A model generated the notes under the pieces. The model saw nothing but the letters and a program-made list of their open reading frames with translations, was not told the origin of the DNA and made no database searches. From contig DGUG01000107.1 in the NCBI GenBank assembly GCA_002394535.1, positions 1-13,679 of the forward strand: DNA of 13,679 bases, read 5' to 3'. Positions 1 through 8,024 of the stretch are shown here, one piece after another. This stretch comes from Lachnospiraceae bacterium UBA4316 (GTDB lineage: Bacteria > Bacillota > Clostridia > Lachnospirales > Lachnospiraceae). The position numbers were made by a program, and so were the translations under genes. Position 1 is the stretch's first letter. Each line of letters opens with the position of its first letter.

Positions 1-333
1 AAGCCGCCTTTTCGCTGCATCTTTACGGAATGGCATTTTTTCGGATGCGGCTATGAACATGAATAACCCGTATGCCATCAGACCCAGAAGAATATAGTTT
101 GACAGGTTAACAAGCACAACGTAAGAACGTTTTACCGTAAACTCTCCGCTGAGCATTGCTGCCCAGAAAGCATCGGAAATAAAATACAGCATAAACGCAA
201 CAATAGCCCGTCTAAACCATACCTGTTTTTCCTGCTTTGTGTTGTACATCCTGTCGGCTACCAGAATCGTTGACAGTATTATCACACAGATCAGACTTGC
301 TTCAGTATAGAATACAAAATAATCAAATCCCAT
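1..333 (-). CDS. N-terminal part of a membrane sensor protein, probably a GGDEF/EAL-type signalling protein (3' end outside window)
   Basis: The first 111 codons of a gene that continues past the window edge. The ATG at 331-333 has a GGAG ribosome site at 339-342, five bases upstream. The visible protein has about three hydrophobic helices: residues 5-25, 43-60 (AFMLYFISDAFWAAML) and 73-97. Charged stretches lie between them, and a basic segment (KDAAKRR) ends the visible part. This pattern resembles N-terminal membrane regions I recall from Lachnospiraceae GGDEF-domain proteins, but no catalytic domain is visible, so a diguanylate cyclase or phosphodiesterase role is inference. It starts 43 bases after the stop of the HD-GYP gene on the same strand with no hairpin between them, so the two are probably co-transcribed. 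It could equally be a membrane-anchored regulator of another output class. Confidence 0.6.
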   Translation of the reverse strand, partial: MGFDYFVFYTEASLICVIILSTILVADRMYNTKQEKQVWFRRAIVAFMLYFISDAFWAAMLSGEFTVKRSYVVLVNLSNYILLGLMAYGLFMFIAASEKMPFRKDAAKRRL

Positions 334-376
334 AATCACTCCATAAGATGGTGGTCATATTCCGTCCCTTTCGGCT

Positions 377-2554
377 CTATGCGATGTAGCTCTCGGGAAA
401 TCTTGCGCGGATCATATCCGCAAATGTCTCAACCTCTTCATCAGTTCTATCAAACAGAGCCACTACATTAAGGCGCTCGTTATAACGTATATTTATATCA
501 TGTGCAGTTATACTCTCGGTAATGTGAGAAGTGATCTTCCTTCGTTCGGATGCAATTTCGCTTTCACTTTTTTGGGGATCACCTTCCACACCAATATACA
601 TGACCGTGTATTGCTTGTCCTTTTTCTCCATAAGCTTGATCATGTAGCACAGCATTCTGACGTGTGAAGGGTGAATGATTTTCTCTCCGGCCAGAAGGTC
701 ATTCTGAAGCCGCCCTTCAAGCTTTGCTGACTCAAGTGCCTCTCCCATGCTTCCTGCCGCCAGTCCGTCAATCGTAACTTCTGAAATCTTACCGCTTTCA
801 AGAAGGCTTATAAAAATATCCGCAAGTTTTGGATCAAACTGGGTGCCTGAGCATTTCTTCAATTCTCCTATAACTTCTTCTCTTGTAAGCCTCTTTCTGT
901 ATACCCTGTTTGAAGTCATGGCATCATAACTGTCAGCAAGGCATAGTATCCTTGCAACAAGCGGTATTTCATCGCCGGACAATCCGTCGGGATATCCTTT
1001 GCCGTCATACCTCTCATGATGGTAACGTATGCCATCCAGTACACCCTCTATCTCCTCGCCAAGGGAGCTCATGATCTCATATCCGATCTCCGGATGCTTC
1101 TTCATAAGGGAGAATTCCTCGTCAGTAAGTTTTCCGGCCTTGTTAAGCACGCTGTCCGCCACACCGATCTTTCCGATGTCATGAATCAGTCCTATATAAT
1201 GTATTCTTAAGATATCCTCTTCGCTAAAAGCATATTCATCAGCCATCTGACGGGCCAGAGCCTGGGCGTAGAGCCCTACTCTCTCGGAATGTCCTCCGGT
1301 GTACTCATCCCTTGCATCAATTGCACCGGCTATTGTTTCTATTGTTCTGCCCGTCATGTCCATACGAATTCTGTCCTTCTCACGAAACATTGCAAGAACA
1401 TCCATAACCATCTGGATAACCGTGAATATTAAAAGTGCCAGCAGGCCGGAACAAATAAATACTCCGAAATGATTCCGAAACTTTGACGCATAGAAAAATA
1501 TAAGTTCGCATACCGAAAAGCCTACAAACACCAAAGCACCTATTGCACTCATCCTGTAGCTTGCGATTCTGCCGTATTTTGCATCTGTAACCAGATTTAC
1601 TATAACAAGCACTGCACACGCCGCCTCTAAAACGTGAGTAAATGCAAGTGTCTGGTAGAATTCCGCTGTCCCGGTTATGTGAAGTATGATGTTTATAAGT
1701 ATTTGGAGAAGAACCATAGCTTCTGCTATCACATATCTTTTGTGATATATCCCGTGCTGCACTGCGTCAAAATACATGCAAGCCAGGGCTCCGATAAGCT
1801 CAAGCGTCATATATGAGAAATACTGAGACATGGACGGTCTTGTAAATATGATCTGACGAAGAGTTGACTCGCTAAGCATCCAGAGGGACACATCCATCAT
1901 CAGGAGTCCCAAGTATCCCGTAGCCTGCGTCCTGTACTTCCTTCCAAGAGCATATGCCGAAAGCGATGCCAATGCGCCGCTAATCAGTTCTATCACTGCA
2001 AGTATGTTCACCCACAGCCCGTTCCTGATAACGGGAAACCACACGTTATTACCGTGACCGTAGCTGATGGCATTTATGCTTCCTTTGTTCTTGACGGTAA
2101 TATGTATTGTAATATCCTTGCCTGCATCCGTACTATTGAGTTCAGTCACAACATACGCGCTTGGCAAAAACTGACTCATGTCGAAAGTGGAATTGGACGA
2201 ATACTCTTCTCTGAGCCTTCCGTCAATATAAATGACCACATCCTGCATTGATGACCTTACCATCAGACTCATTCCGTTTGAAATATTTGACGGAAGAGTA
2301 TTGCTGATTATGATCTCATCGCCCGGGGAAGAATCAACGTAAGCCGGAAGTGATATGGTATTTGTAATATCGTTTTGCGTAAGCAACCATCCCTCATTAA
2401 AATCTTTCGCACCAAAGGATCCTATGGAGGCTTCTCCCTTGGTGTTACTGTCAACTGTTGCAATAAACATCATCAGAATCGTTATTGCAAGCATCAGGAT
2501 GAGACCGACCTTGACCCATGCGGTTAATAAATCTTCATTTTGACTTTTGCTCAT
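377..2554 (-). CDS. Membrane HD-GYP phosphodiesterase with 7TM receptor-type N-terminus and degenerate GGDEF-like C-terminus
   Basis: Predicted receptor that hydrolyses c-di-GMP (possibly another cyclic dinucleotide) in response to an outside signal. The start at 2554 is preferred over an in-frame ATG at 2566 because GAGGG lies six bases upstream of it; the upstream ATG has no ribosome site. Counting from 2554 (725 aa): a membrane anchor at 13-32; an extracytoplasmic beta-rich domain at ~46-176 resembling the 7TMR-DISM ligand-binding type; about seven helices at ~180-388; then HD-GYP at ~400-585. The HD-GYP domain keeps its metal and signature residues: H422 (GGHSERV), H458-D459 (HDIGK), H487, H512-H513 and HHERYDGKGYP at 512-522, so it should be active. 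Residues ~612-725 end in RYNERLNVVALF (690-701), which aligns by eye with the RYGGDEF strand of GGDEF domains but with the signature lost. It is probably the first gene of a c-di-GMP pair with the downstream partial gene. Confidence 0.9.
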   Translation of the reverse strand: MSKSQNEDLLTAWVKVGLILMLAITILMMFIATVDSNTKGEASIGSFGAKDFNEGWLLTQNDITNTISLPAYVDSSPGDEIIISNTLPSNISNGMSLMVRSSMQDVVIYIDGRLREEYSSNSTFDMSQFLPSAYVVTELNSTDAGKDITIHITVKNKGSINAISYGHGNNVWFPVIRNGLWVNILAVIELISGALASLSAYALGRKYRTQATGYLGLLMMDVSLWMLSESTLRQIIFTRPSMSQYFSYMTLELIGALACMYFDAVQHGIYHKRYVIAEAMVLLQILINIILHITGTAEFYQTLAFTHVLEAACAVLVIVNLVTDAKYGRIASYRMSAIGALVFVGFSVCELIFFYASKFRNHFGVFICSGLLALLIFTVIQMVMDVLAMFREKDRIRMDMTGRTIETIAGAIDARDEYTGGHSERVGLYAQALARQMADEYAFSEEDILRIHYIGLIHDIGKIGVADSVLNKAGKLTDEEFSLMKKHPEIGYEIMSSLGEEIEGVLDGIRYHHERYDGKGYPDGLSGDEIPLVARILCLADSYDAMTSNRVYRKRLTREEVIGELKKCSGTQFDPKLADIFISLLESGKISEVTIDGLAAGSMGEALESAKLEGRLQNDLLAGEKIIHPSHVRMLCYMIKLMEKKDKQYTVMYIGVEGDPQKSESEIASERRKITSHITESITAHDINIRYNERLNVVALFDRTDEEVETFADMIRARFPESYIA

Positions 2555-2597
2555 ATTAACCCTCATTGCTGAAATTGAGTATAGATATGTAAATTAT

Positions 2598-2626
2598 ACT
2601 ATATTAACAGGTAGAATAGTACACAA
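2598..2626 (-). promoter_or_regulatory. Candidate promoter for the HD-GYP gene
   Basis: On the minus strand, TTGTGT (2621-2626) and TATAGT (2598-2603) are separated by exactly 17 bases, a fair sigma-A match that would give a leader of about 37 bases to the start at 2554. A second TATAAT on this strand (2593-2598) overlaps it, so the exact start point is uncertain. The region is very AT-rich, which makes chance -10 matches likely. Confidence 0.4.
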
Positions 2627-2649
2627 AAATGCAAATTATATTGTATAAT
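2621..2649 (+). promoter_or_regulatory. Candidate promoter for pyrC
   Basis: A perfect TATAAT at 2644-2649 lies 32 bases before the pyrC start. The position 17 bases upstream reads ACACAA, a poor -35 element. This suggests a weak or activator-dependent promoter that shares DNA with the divergent one. The leader would be only ~26 bases, with no room for a PyrR-type attenuator or riboswitch. Confidence 0.45.
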
Positions 2650-2681
2650 GATTACCATCGAAGGTAAGGGATACATAACAA

Positions 2682-3962
2682 ATGAGAATAGAAAACATAA
2701 GGATTATAGATCCCGCAAATGCGAGGGATGAAATCGGAAATATTTATATTGTTAACGACCGGATCGTGTCACAACCGGAATATGTTCAGTCGAACTTAGG
2801 TAACAGCGAAGATACCGTTATAGACGGAAGCGGTCTCATAGCCGGACCCGGTCTTGTTGACGTTCATGTTCACTTCCGCGACCCGGGACAGACTCACAAG
2901 GAAGATATCCATACAGGTTCTCTTGCTGCGGCTGCCGGTGGTGTTACATCGGTTGTTATGATGGCAAACACAAATCCTCCTTTAGACAGTCCCGAGCTGG
3001 TGCGGGAAGTGCTTTTTCGCGCCTCAAAAGAGGACATTCATATATATACCTGTGCCACCGTTACTAAGGGAATGGAAGGTCGGAAGCTCAATGATTTTGC
3101 GGCTCTTAAGAATGCCGGAGCCGTGGGCTTTACGGATGACGGAAAGCCGATAGAAGATGCCGCTCTACTGACGGAAGCATTCAGGGAAATATCAAAGCTT
3201 AACGTTCCGGTATCCCTTCATGAAGAAGACCCGGCATATATCAGTGAAAACGGTGTCAATTCAGGTACGGCCGCAAAACTCCTCGGCCTTACAGGCTCGG
3301 ATCCTGAGGCGGAAATATCAATGATAAAGCGGGATCTTGAGATCGCGTCCGCAACCGGTGTCATACTTGATATACAGCATATCAGTACAGCCGGAGGTGT
3401 TGATGCCGTAAGACTTGCGAAACTGACCAACCCGAACATCCACGCGGAGGCAACACCCCATCACTTTACACTTACGGATTCGGCTGTACAGCAGTACAAT
3501 ACAAACGCCAAGATGAATCCTCCGCTTCGCGGAACCGATGATCGTGAAGCCATATGGGAAGGTCTGGCCGACGGAACAATAGATTTGATAGCAACAGATC
3601 ATGCTCCTCACTCACCCGAGGAAAAATCACGGGATTTCGTATCGGCTCCCAGTGGGATAATCGGCCTTGAAACCTCGTTTTTACTTGCATATGAGATTCT
3701 CGTCAAAAGGGACATTATTGATATGACCAGGCTCTTTGAACTGATGAGTCTTAATCCTGCGAAACTCTACGGACTTGATGCCGGAACTTTGTCTGTGGGG
3801 GCTCCGGCGGATATAATGATTTTCTCTCCGGATGAGGAGACCACGTACACCTCATCCCTGTCAAAATCTTCCAACTCTCCGTTTCTCGGAAGAACTTTTT
3901 CGGGCAGAATAAAATATACGATTGCCGGAGGACGTATTATTTACAGTATTTCTCATAGTTGA
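2682..3962 (+). CDS. pyrC: Dihydroorotase, class I (pyrimidine synthesis)
   Basis: Zinc amidohydrolase that interconverts N-carbamoyl-L-aspartate and L-dihydroorotate, the third step of de novo pyrimidine synthesis, in the cytoplasm. At 426 aa it has the usual length of class I bacterial enzymes. Visible motifs: DVHVHFRDPG at 60-69 (metal ligands H62 and H64, substrate-binding R66), GFTDDGKP at 149-156 (the aspartate that bridges metals in this class), H180 in SLHEED, H233 in IQHIST, and ATDHAPHS at 304-311 with catalytic D306. The C-terminal SVGAPADIMIF (371-381) is the typical small beta domain. The start fits the family; the nearest ribosome site, AAGGG at 2666-2670, is 11 bases away, so translation may be modest. 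No other pyr gene is next to it. Its 3' end overlaps that of the convergent plsC gene by 26 bases. Confidence 0.97.
   Translation: MRIENIRIIDPANARDEIGNIYIVNDRIVSQPEYVQSNLGNSEDTVIDGSGLIAGPGLVDVHVHFRDPGQTHKEDIHTGSLAAAAGGVTSVVMMANTNPPLDSPELVREVLFRASKEDIHIYTCATVTKGMEGRKLNDFAALKNAGAVGFTDDGKPIEDAALLTEAFREISKLNVPVSLHEEDPAYISENGVNSGTAAKLLGLTGSDPEAEISMIKRDLEIASATGVILDIQHISTAGGVDAVRLAKLTNPNIHAEATPHHFTLTDSAVQQYNTNAKMNPPLRGTDDREAIWEGLADGTIDLIATDHAPHSPEEKSRDFVSAPSGIIGLETSFLLAYEILVKRDIIDMTRLFELMSLNPAKLYGLDAGTLSVGAPADIMIFSPDEETTYTSSLSKSSNSPFLGRTFSGRIKYTIAGGRIIYSISHS
3937..3962. other. Convergent coding overlap of pyrC and plsC ends
   Basis: The last 26 bases of pyrC (TGA at 3960-3962) are also the last 26 of plsC (TAA at 3937-3939, minus strand). 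I see no hairpin with a U-run here for either direction, so each transcript must end inside, or run antisense through, the other gene. Confidence 0.9.
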
Positions 3963-4674
3963 TATCTCTTGCCGCTTCAATACGCTCTTTGCACAGCTTT
4001 CCGAGATGCTTCTGCTCTGTTTTATCGAAATCTTCGGGGTATATTGGATCAAGCATCTCAACAATTACCGGAACTCCCCGTACCTTCGGGAAGTGATTTT
4101 CGAAGACTTCCGCAGTGTTGGTTATTGCCACCGGAACGATGGGACAGCCGCTTTTTGTGGCGATCTTCATGCTGCCCTCCTTGAATTCATTCATATTTCC
4201 GTCACGGCTTCTTGTTCCTTCCGGAAATATGAAAACCGACATTCCTCCCTTGATTCGTTCTATCGCTTCAAGAATTGTTTTCAGCCCTTCTTTAACGTTA
4301 TCCCTGTCGATAAAAAGAGTATTGTACAGATCAAGCCCTTGGTAAAATATGGGGATTTTTTTGAACTGCTTCTTGGCAACAAAGCAGACAAGCCCCGGAA
4401 GACGCGTTATTGTAAGTATGACATCAAAAAAGCTCTGATGATTGGCTACATATAAAACTGCCTGATCCTGCGGAATCTTCTCCATTCCGATAAACTTTAC
4501 CTTTGCGCCGGACAGGAACTGAAGCACCGATAAAACAACAGTCATCAGCACTTTCATATATGCATTTCTGGCCTTCATGGAGAACAGACCAATCGCGTAT
4601 CCTATTATCTCAAACGGAATGATAACGATAAAATCGATAATCACAACAAGAACAAGAAGAACAAATCTTACCAA
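3937..4674 (-). CDS. plsC: 1-acyl-sn-glycerol-3-phosphate acyltransferase (PlsC family)
   Basis: Transfers an acyl chain to lysophosphatidic acid to make phosphatidic acid, the core phospholipid precursor, at the inner face of the membrane. The 245-aa protein has all four family motifs: NHQSFFD at 78-84 (catalytic H79 and D84), FIDRDN at 121-126, FPEGTRSRDG at 150-159 and the VPVAI strand at 180-184. The hydrophobic N-terminus (residues 3-31) is the usual membrane anchor. The start appears to be TTG (4672-4674): GAGG lies nine bases upstream, an in-frame stop TAG at 4681-4683 excludes anything longer, and the next ATG (residue 33) would remove the anchor. It is the last gene of the minus-strand run, 38 bases after the DegV-family gene. 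That neighbour fits a lipid role, since DegV/FakB proteins deliver fatty acids for phospholipid synthesis. Confidence 0.93.
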   Translation of the reverse strand: MVRFVLLVLVVIIDFIVIIPFEIIGYAIGLFSMKARNAYMKVLMTVVLSVLQFLSGAKVKFIGMEKIPQDQAVLYVANHQSFFDVILTITRLPGLVCFVAKKQFKKIPIFYQGLDLYNTLFIDRDNVKEGLKTILEAIERIKGGMSVFIFPEGTRSRDGNMNEFKEGSMKIATKSGCPIVPVAITNTAEVFENHFPKVRGVPVIVEMLDPIYPEDFDKTEQKHLGKLCKERIEAARDINYEKYCK

Positions 4675-4712
4675 AACGATCTACCTCTATAATCTCAGAT
4701 ATTCATTTACAA

Positions 4713-5591
4713 TCAAAATGCCCTGACATCATCCGTACCCCTAAAATACAGCCCAAGCATTCCGGGACCAACATGGGAACCCGTAGTCGGCTCGTGTGCC
4801 ACAAGCCAGATCTTCTTCGGCTGTGCAATCTTTGAAATAAGGTTGGCAAGATGCACCGCATCTTCACGCTTTCCTCCATATGATATACCGACTGTCTGTT
4901 CTTCGGCATCAGCAACAAGATCCCTGTATTTTTCCGCAAGGGCTCTTATGGCCTGTTTGCGGCCTCTCGCTTTACATTCCACAACTATCTTGCCCTCTGT
5001 GTTTCCCTTCAGTATAGGCTTAATATCCATCATTGTACCAAGAGAAGCAAGTGCTCCGCTGATACGTCCCGTTCTCTTAAGGTGCTTTAAGTCATCAACA
5101 ACAAACACCTGATACATACAGTATTTCTGGAATTCTATTTTGTCTGCCGTCTCCTCAAGAGTCATTCCGCTCTCACGGCATTCTGCTGCCTCAACAACAA
5201 GAATTCCCTCTCCTAAAGATGCTCCGAGTGAATCTACAACAACTATCCTTCGATCCGGGAAGTCCTCCATAAGATCCGAAGCGGCTATTTTGGCGGAATT
5301 AATTGTTCCTGTAATTCCTCCCGACAAGCCGATGTACAGAATATCATCACCCTTCTCAAGCACCGGCTCAAATGCTTCCATAAACTGATTGGGATTGATC
5401 TGAGAAGTCGAAACCTTGAGCCCGTCTTTCAGTTTTCCATAATAATCTTCATAGTCAAATCCCTCCGAGCTTGTAAACTGGAATTCTTCTCCGTCCATTA
5501 CCAGTGTGAGGGATATGATCCTGATATCGTAATGATCCCTTACCTTATCAGTGATGTTTGCACCGCTGTCAGTGAAAATTGTAAATGCCAT
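4713..5591 (-). CDS. DegV family fatty-acid-binding protein (FakB-like)
   Basis: Family members bind a fatty acid in a closed pocket. In Firmicutes the FakB members present it to the kinase FakA, making acyl-phosphate for phospholipid synthesis. This 292-aa protein is full length and shows the family features: FTDSGANI near the N-terminus (6-13), KVSTSQINP at 59-67 (the Thr-Ser-Gln that contacts the carboxylate), GLSGGITGTINSA at 88-100, LKRTGRIS at 171-178, and the C-terminal GSHVGPGMLGLYF at 271-283. There is no FakA in the window, so it is unproven that it works in the Fak system; many genomes carry several DegV paralogues. The ATG at 5589-5591 follows an excellent AAGGAG site. The closeness of plsC downstream suggests a lipid function. 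Confidence 0.93.
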   Translation of the reverse strand: MAFTIFTDSGANITDKVRDHYDIRIISLTLVMDGEEFQFTSSEGFDYEDYYGKLKDGLKVSTSQINPNQFMEAFEPVLEKGDDILYIGLSGGITGTINSAKIAASDLMEDFPDRRIVVVDSLGASLGEGILVVEAAECRESGMTLEETADKIEFQKYCMYQVFVVDDLKHLKRTGRISGALASLGTMMDIKPILKGNTEGKIVVECKARGRKQAIRALAEKYRDLVADAEEQTVGISYGGKREDAVHLANLISKIAQPKKIWLVAHEPTTGSHVGPGMLGLYFRGTDDVRAF

Positions 5592-5597
5592 GACTGT

Positions 5598-5603
5598 CTC
5601 CTT
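5598..5603 (-). promoter_or_regulatory. Ribosome site of the DegV gene inside the murF stop codon
   Basis: AAGGAG shares two bases with the murF stop TAA (TAAGGAG on the minus strand), six bases before the ATG. This places the two genes on one transcript and suggests re-initiation by ribosomes finishing murF. Confidence 0.8.
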
Positions 5604-6993
5604 ATCTGTTTAAAAATTCCACTACTTCGGAAAATCCCATTCCATGGGATGCTTTAACAAGTATTGTATCTCCCTCCCGGAGTATGTCTTTTGAAGTATC
5701 TGACAGTGCTCCAATGAGTAATTCTCTGTTAGGATAATAACGTATTTCAACATCATCGTGAAGCCTTGCGCGTTCATACATATGCTTGGCGGAAGCCCCG
5801 ACAAATATTAGGGAATCAACACCGTGGGAAGCGGCATAATCTCCTACTTCACCATGAAGTTTATCAGATTCTTCCCCAAGTTCAAACATATCTCCCAAGA
5901 TTGCAACTTTTCTTCCGAGAGCATATCCGAGAGTATCTACGGCAGCACACATCGACTTGGGATTGGCATTGTAGCAGTCATCGACTATGGTATACCTCTC
6001 TGAATGAATAACATGCCCTCTTCCCGAAAGAGGTTGTGCTCCGGACAGACCTCTTCTTATCTCCTCAAGGTTCTGTCCCATAAGAAAACCTACCGCACAG
6101 GCTGCAATTGCGTTGTCAACCATATGATATCCCGGAAGGGGAACCGTCATTTCATAGTGGCTCTCATCAGGGAAATTTGCGATAAACCTCGATCCATCCA
6201 AGCCCAGGTTTTCTATATTCGAAGCATAAACATCATCTCTTTTTGATTCCTTACCGTATCTGATGATCTTACGCCCCTGTGCCACAGTCTCGTCAATCTG
6301 TGCAAGCTTTTCATCCTGTCCGTTAAGAACAAGGGTGCCTGTTGCCGACATATGTGGGATTATCTCCGTTTTCGCCCGAAGAACTCCGTCAAGATCACCT
6401 AAGAATTCCAAATGACAGGGACCGATATTCGTAAACACAACTATATCGGGACGTACTATCCGGCCAAGTCTGTCCATTTCACCAAAGTCACTGATTCCCA
6501 TCTCAATAACGGCAACTTCATGAGCATCCCTGATCTTAAAAATCGTAAGGGGAACACCTACTTCGTTATTATAGTTACCTTCGGTGCGAAGTACTTCGAA
6601 ATGAGCCGAAAGAACAGACGCAACAATCTCTTTTGTACTGGTCTTTCCTACACTTCCGACTATTCCGACTATTCTGACCGATAACTGGTCACGATAGTAT
6701 TTTGCAAGCTTCTTAAGTGCAACAAAACTGTCATCAACCAGAATGCAGGGTCCGGCTGCCCTTCCCGGAAGTTTCTCGCAGATTACAGCAAGTGCTCCTT
6801 TTTCAAATACCTGTCCTATAAAATCATGCCCGTCAACACGTTCTCCCTTTGTTGCAACAAATATTCCTCCTTCTTCAATAAGTCTGGAATCTATTACTAC
6901 GCATGTTGCTTCCTTTGAAAGATCGCATTTACCGGTATTTACAAGTTTACCTTCGACAGCCCCGGCTATCGCTTCAAGTGTCATATTACGCAT
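5602..6993 (-). CDS. murF: UDP-N-acetylmuramoyl-tripeptide--D-alanyl-D-alanine ligase
   Basis: ATP-dependent Mur ligase that adds the D-Ala-D-Ala dipeptide to UDP-MurNAc-tripeptide, finishing the cytoplasmic pentapeptide precursor of peptidoglycan. Counting from the upstream Met at 7005: VIDSR (37-41) and GERVDGHDF (54-62) of the substrate domain; the ATP loop GIVGSVGKTSTKE (114-126); NYNNEVGVPLT (144-154); EMGISDFGEM (168-177); NIGPCHLEFLG (193-203); and C-terminal DDCYNANPKSM (342-352) and ILGDMFELG (369-377). All are expected of MurF. Three in-frame ATGs are possible (7005, 6993, 6984). I chose 6993 because MRNMTLEAIA matches usual MurF starts; none has a clear ribosome site, so translation probably couples to ddl, whose stop lies two bases upstream. 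Starting at 7005 would overlap ddl by 10 bases. It takes as substrate the dipeptide made by the gene just upstream. Confidence 0.97.
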   Translation of the reverse strand: MRNMTLEAIAGAVEGKLVNTGKCDLSKEATCVVIDSRLIEEGGIFVATKGERVDGHDFIGQVFEKGALAVICEKLPGRAAGPCILVDDSFVALKKLAKYYRDQLSVRIVGIVGSVGKTSTKEIVASVLSAHFEVLRTEGNYNNEVGVPLTIFKIRDAHEVAVIEMGISDFGEMDRLGRIVRPDIVVFTNIGPCHLEFLGDLDGVLRAKTEIIPHMSATGTLVLNGQDEKLAQIDETVAQGRKIIRYGKESKRDDVYASNIENLGLDGSRFIANFPDESHYEMTVPLPGYHMVDNAIAACAVGFLMGQNLEEIRRGLSGAQPLSGRGHVIHSERYTIVDDCYNANPKSMCAAVDTLGYALGRKVAILGDMFELGEESDKLHGEVGDYAASHGVDSLIFVGASAKHMYERARLHDDVEIRYYPNRELLIGALSDTSKDILREGDTILVKASHGMGFSEVVEFLNR

Positions 6994-6995
6994 TT

Positions 6996-8024
6996 TTACG
7001 CCCATTTTTTCAATGAAATCTCAATTATATATTCACACAGTTCAACGTAGCTCATTCCGTCAGCAGCCGCTTCCTGCGGGATCAGACTTGTAGGTGTCAT
7101 TCCGGGAAGCGTGTTTGCCTCAAGACAAAAGACTTCTTTCCTGTCATTCATCAGAAAATCCATTCTGGCATAAGTTTTGATCCCCAGTGCATTATATGCT
7201 TTAACCGCTTCCGCCTGAATCCTGGCAGTCGTTGCCTCATCAATATTGGCCGGACAGGTTTCTATGGTCGATCCGGCCTGATATTTGTTTTTGTAATCAT
7301 AAAATCCTGATTTAGGTTCTATCTCAACAATGGGAAGCGCACGTCCTTCAATGACGCAGCAGGTAAACTCACGTCCCTTAATATACTCCTCGACCATTAC
7401 CCTCGATTCGTATTTAAAAGCGTCCTCTATGGCTCTTTTATACTCATTTTCGTTATTTGCAATATAAACCCCGACCGATGATCCTCCGTTACAGATCTTG
7501 ACAACACATGGGAATTGCGGTCTGTATGCATCATCTGCACCCTTTAACATATAACTGTCGGGTGTCGATACACCGTACATCTTAAACATCTGTTTTGATA
7601 TTGCCTTATCCATGGCAAGTGAAGACGAAAAAGAATCTGTTCCCGTATACTTCACTCCCATAAGATCAAAAGCCGCCTGTACCTTACCGTTTTCACCGCA
7701 GTCGCCGTGAAGAGCCATAAATACGATGTCCGCAGCCTGACAGATCTTTATGACATTGGGTCCGAAATATTCCTTATTATCCTTACCCCTTAATGCCTTA
7801 ATATCTTCAATATCAGGTGCAGCCTCGGATATGGGGGCTACCCGTAAAGCCCAGTCAATATCTGCGTCAAATACCTCATCAGCTTCCATATCACATCCGA
7901 GATATGCATCAAGCAGTATCACTTTATGTCCGTTTTTCTTTAAGGCTTTATACACTTCACGACCCGTGACAAGAGATACATCCCTTTCCGTACTGGTTCC
8001 ACCGGCCAAAACCGCTATCTTCAT
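6996..8024 (-). CDS. ddl: D-alanine--D-alanine ligase
   Basis: ATP-grasp enzyme that joins two D-alanines for the peptidoglycan stem peptide; the product is used by MurF, encoded next. Length (342 aa) is normal. Motifs: AGGTSTERDVSL at 7-18 (E13 contacts the first D-Ala); HGDCGENGKVQ at 106-116; the glycine-rich GGSSVGV at 180-186; the omega loop FYDYKNKY at 241-248; and YARMDF (285-290) with LEANTLPGMTPTSL (301-314), holding the magnesium ligands E302 and N304. The tyrosine at 248, where VanA-type ligases have another residue, points to a D-Ala-D-Ala product, so no sign of vancomycin-resistance type. The ATG overlaps the stop of the upstream gene (ATGA) and has the strongest ribosome site of the window. 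Confidence 0.97.
   Translation of the reverse strand: MKIAVLAGGTSTERDVSLVTGREVYKALKKNGHKVILLDAYLGCDMEADEVFDADIDWALRVAPISEAAPDIEDIKALRGKDNKEYFGPNVIKICQAADIVFMALHGDCGENGKVQAAFDLMGVKYTGTDSFSSSLAMDKAISKQMFKMYGVSTPDSYMLKGADDAYRPQFPCVVKICNGGSSVGVYIANNENEYKRAIEDAFKYESRVMVEEYIKGREFTCCVIEGRALPIVEIEPKSGFYDYKNKYQAGSTIETCPANIDEATTARIQAEAVKAYNALGIKTYARMDFLMNDRKEVFCLEANTLPGMTPTSLIPQEAAADGMSYVELCEYIIEISLKKWA

Noticed and set aside
2567..2681. PyrR-type attenuator or riboswitch before pyrC
   Set aside because: The likely leader is only ~26 bases and contains no stem-loop followed by a T-run.
3922..4455. Open frame of 177 codons on the plus strand opposite plsC
   Set aside because: It lies almost wholly antisense to plsC, whose four acyltransferase motifs are clear. 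Its translation is cysteine- and phenylalanine-rich with no recognisable domain, and it has no independent ribosome site that I can see.
6996..8024. VanA-like D-Ala-D-Lac ligase
   Set aside because: The omega loop keeps FYDYKNKY with the tyrosine typical of D-Ala-D-Ala ligases, and no vanH or vanX is nearby.
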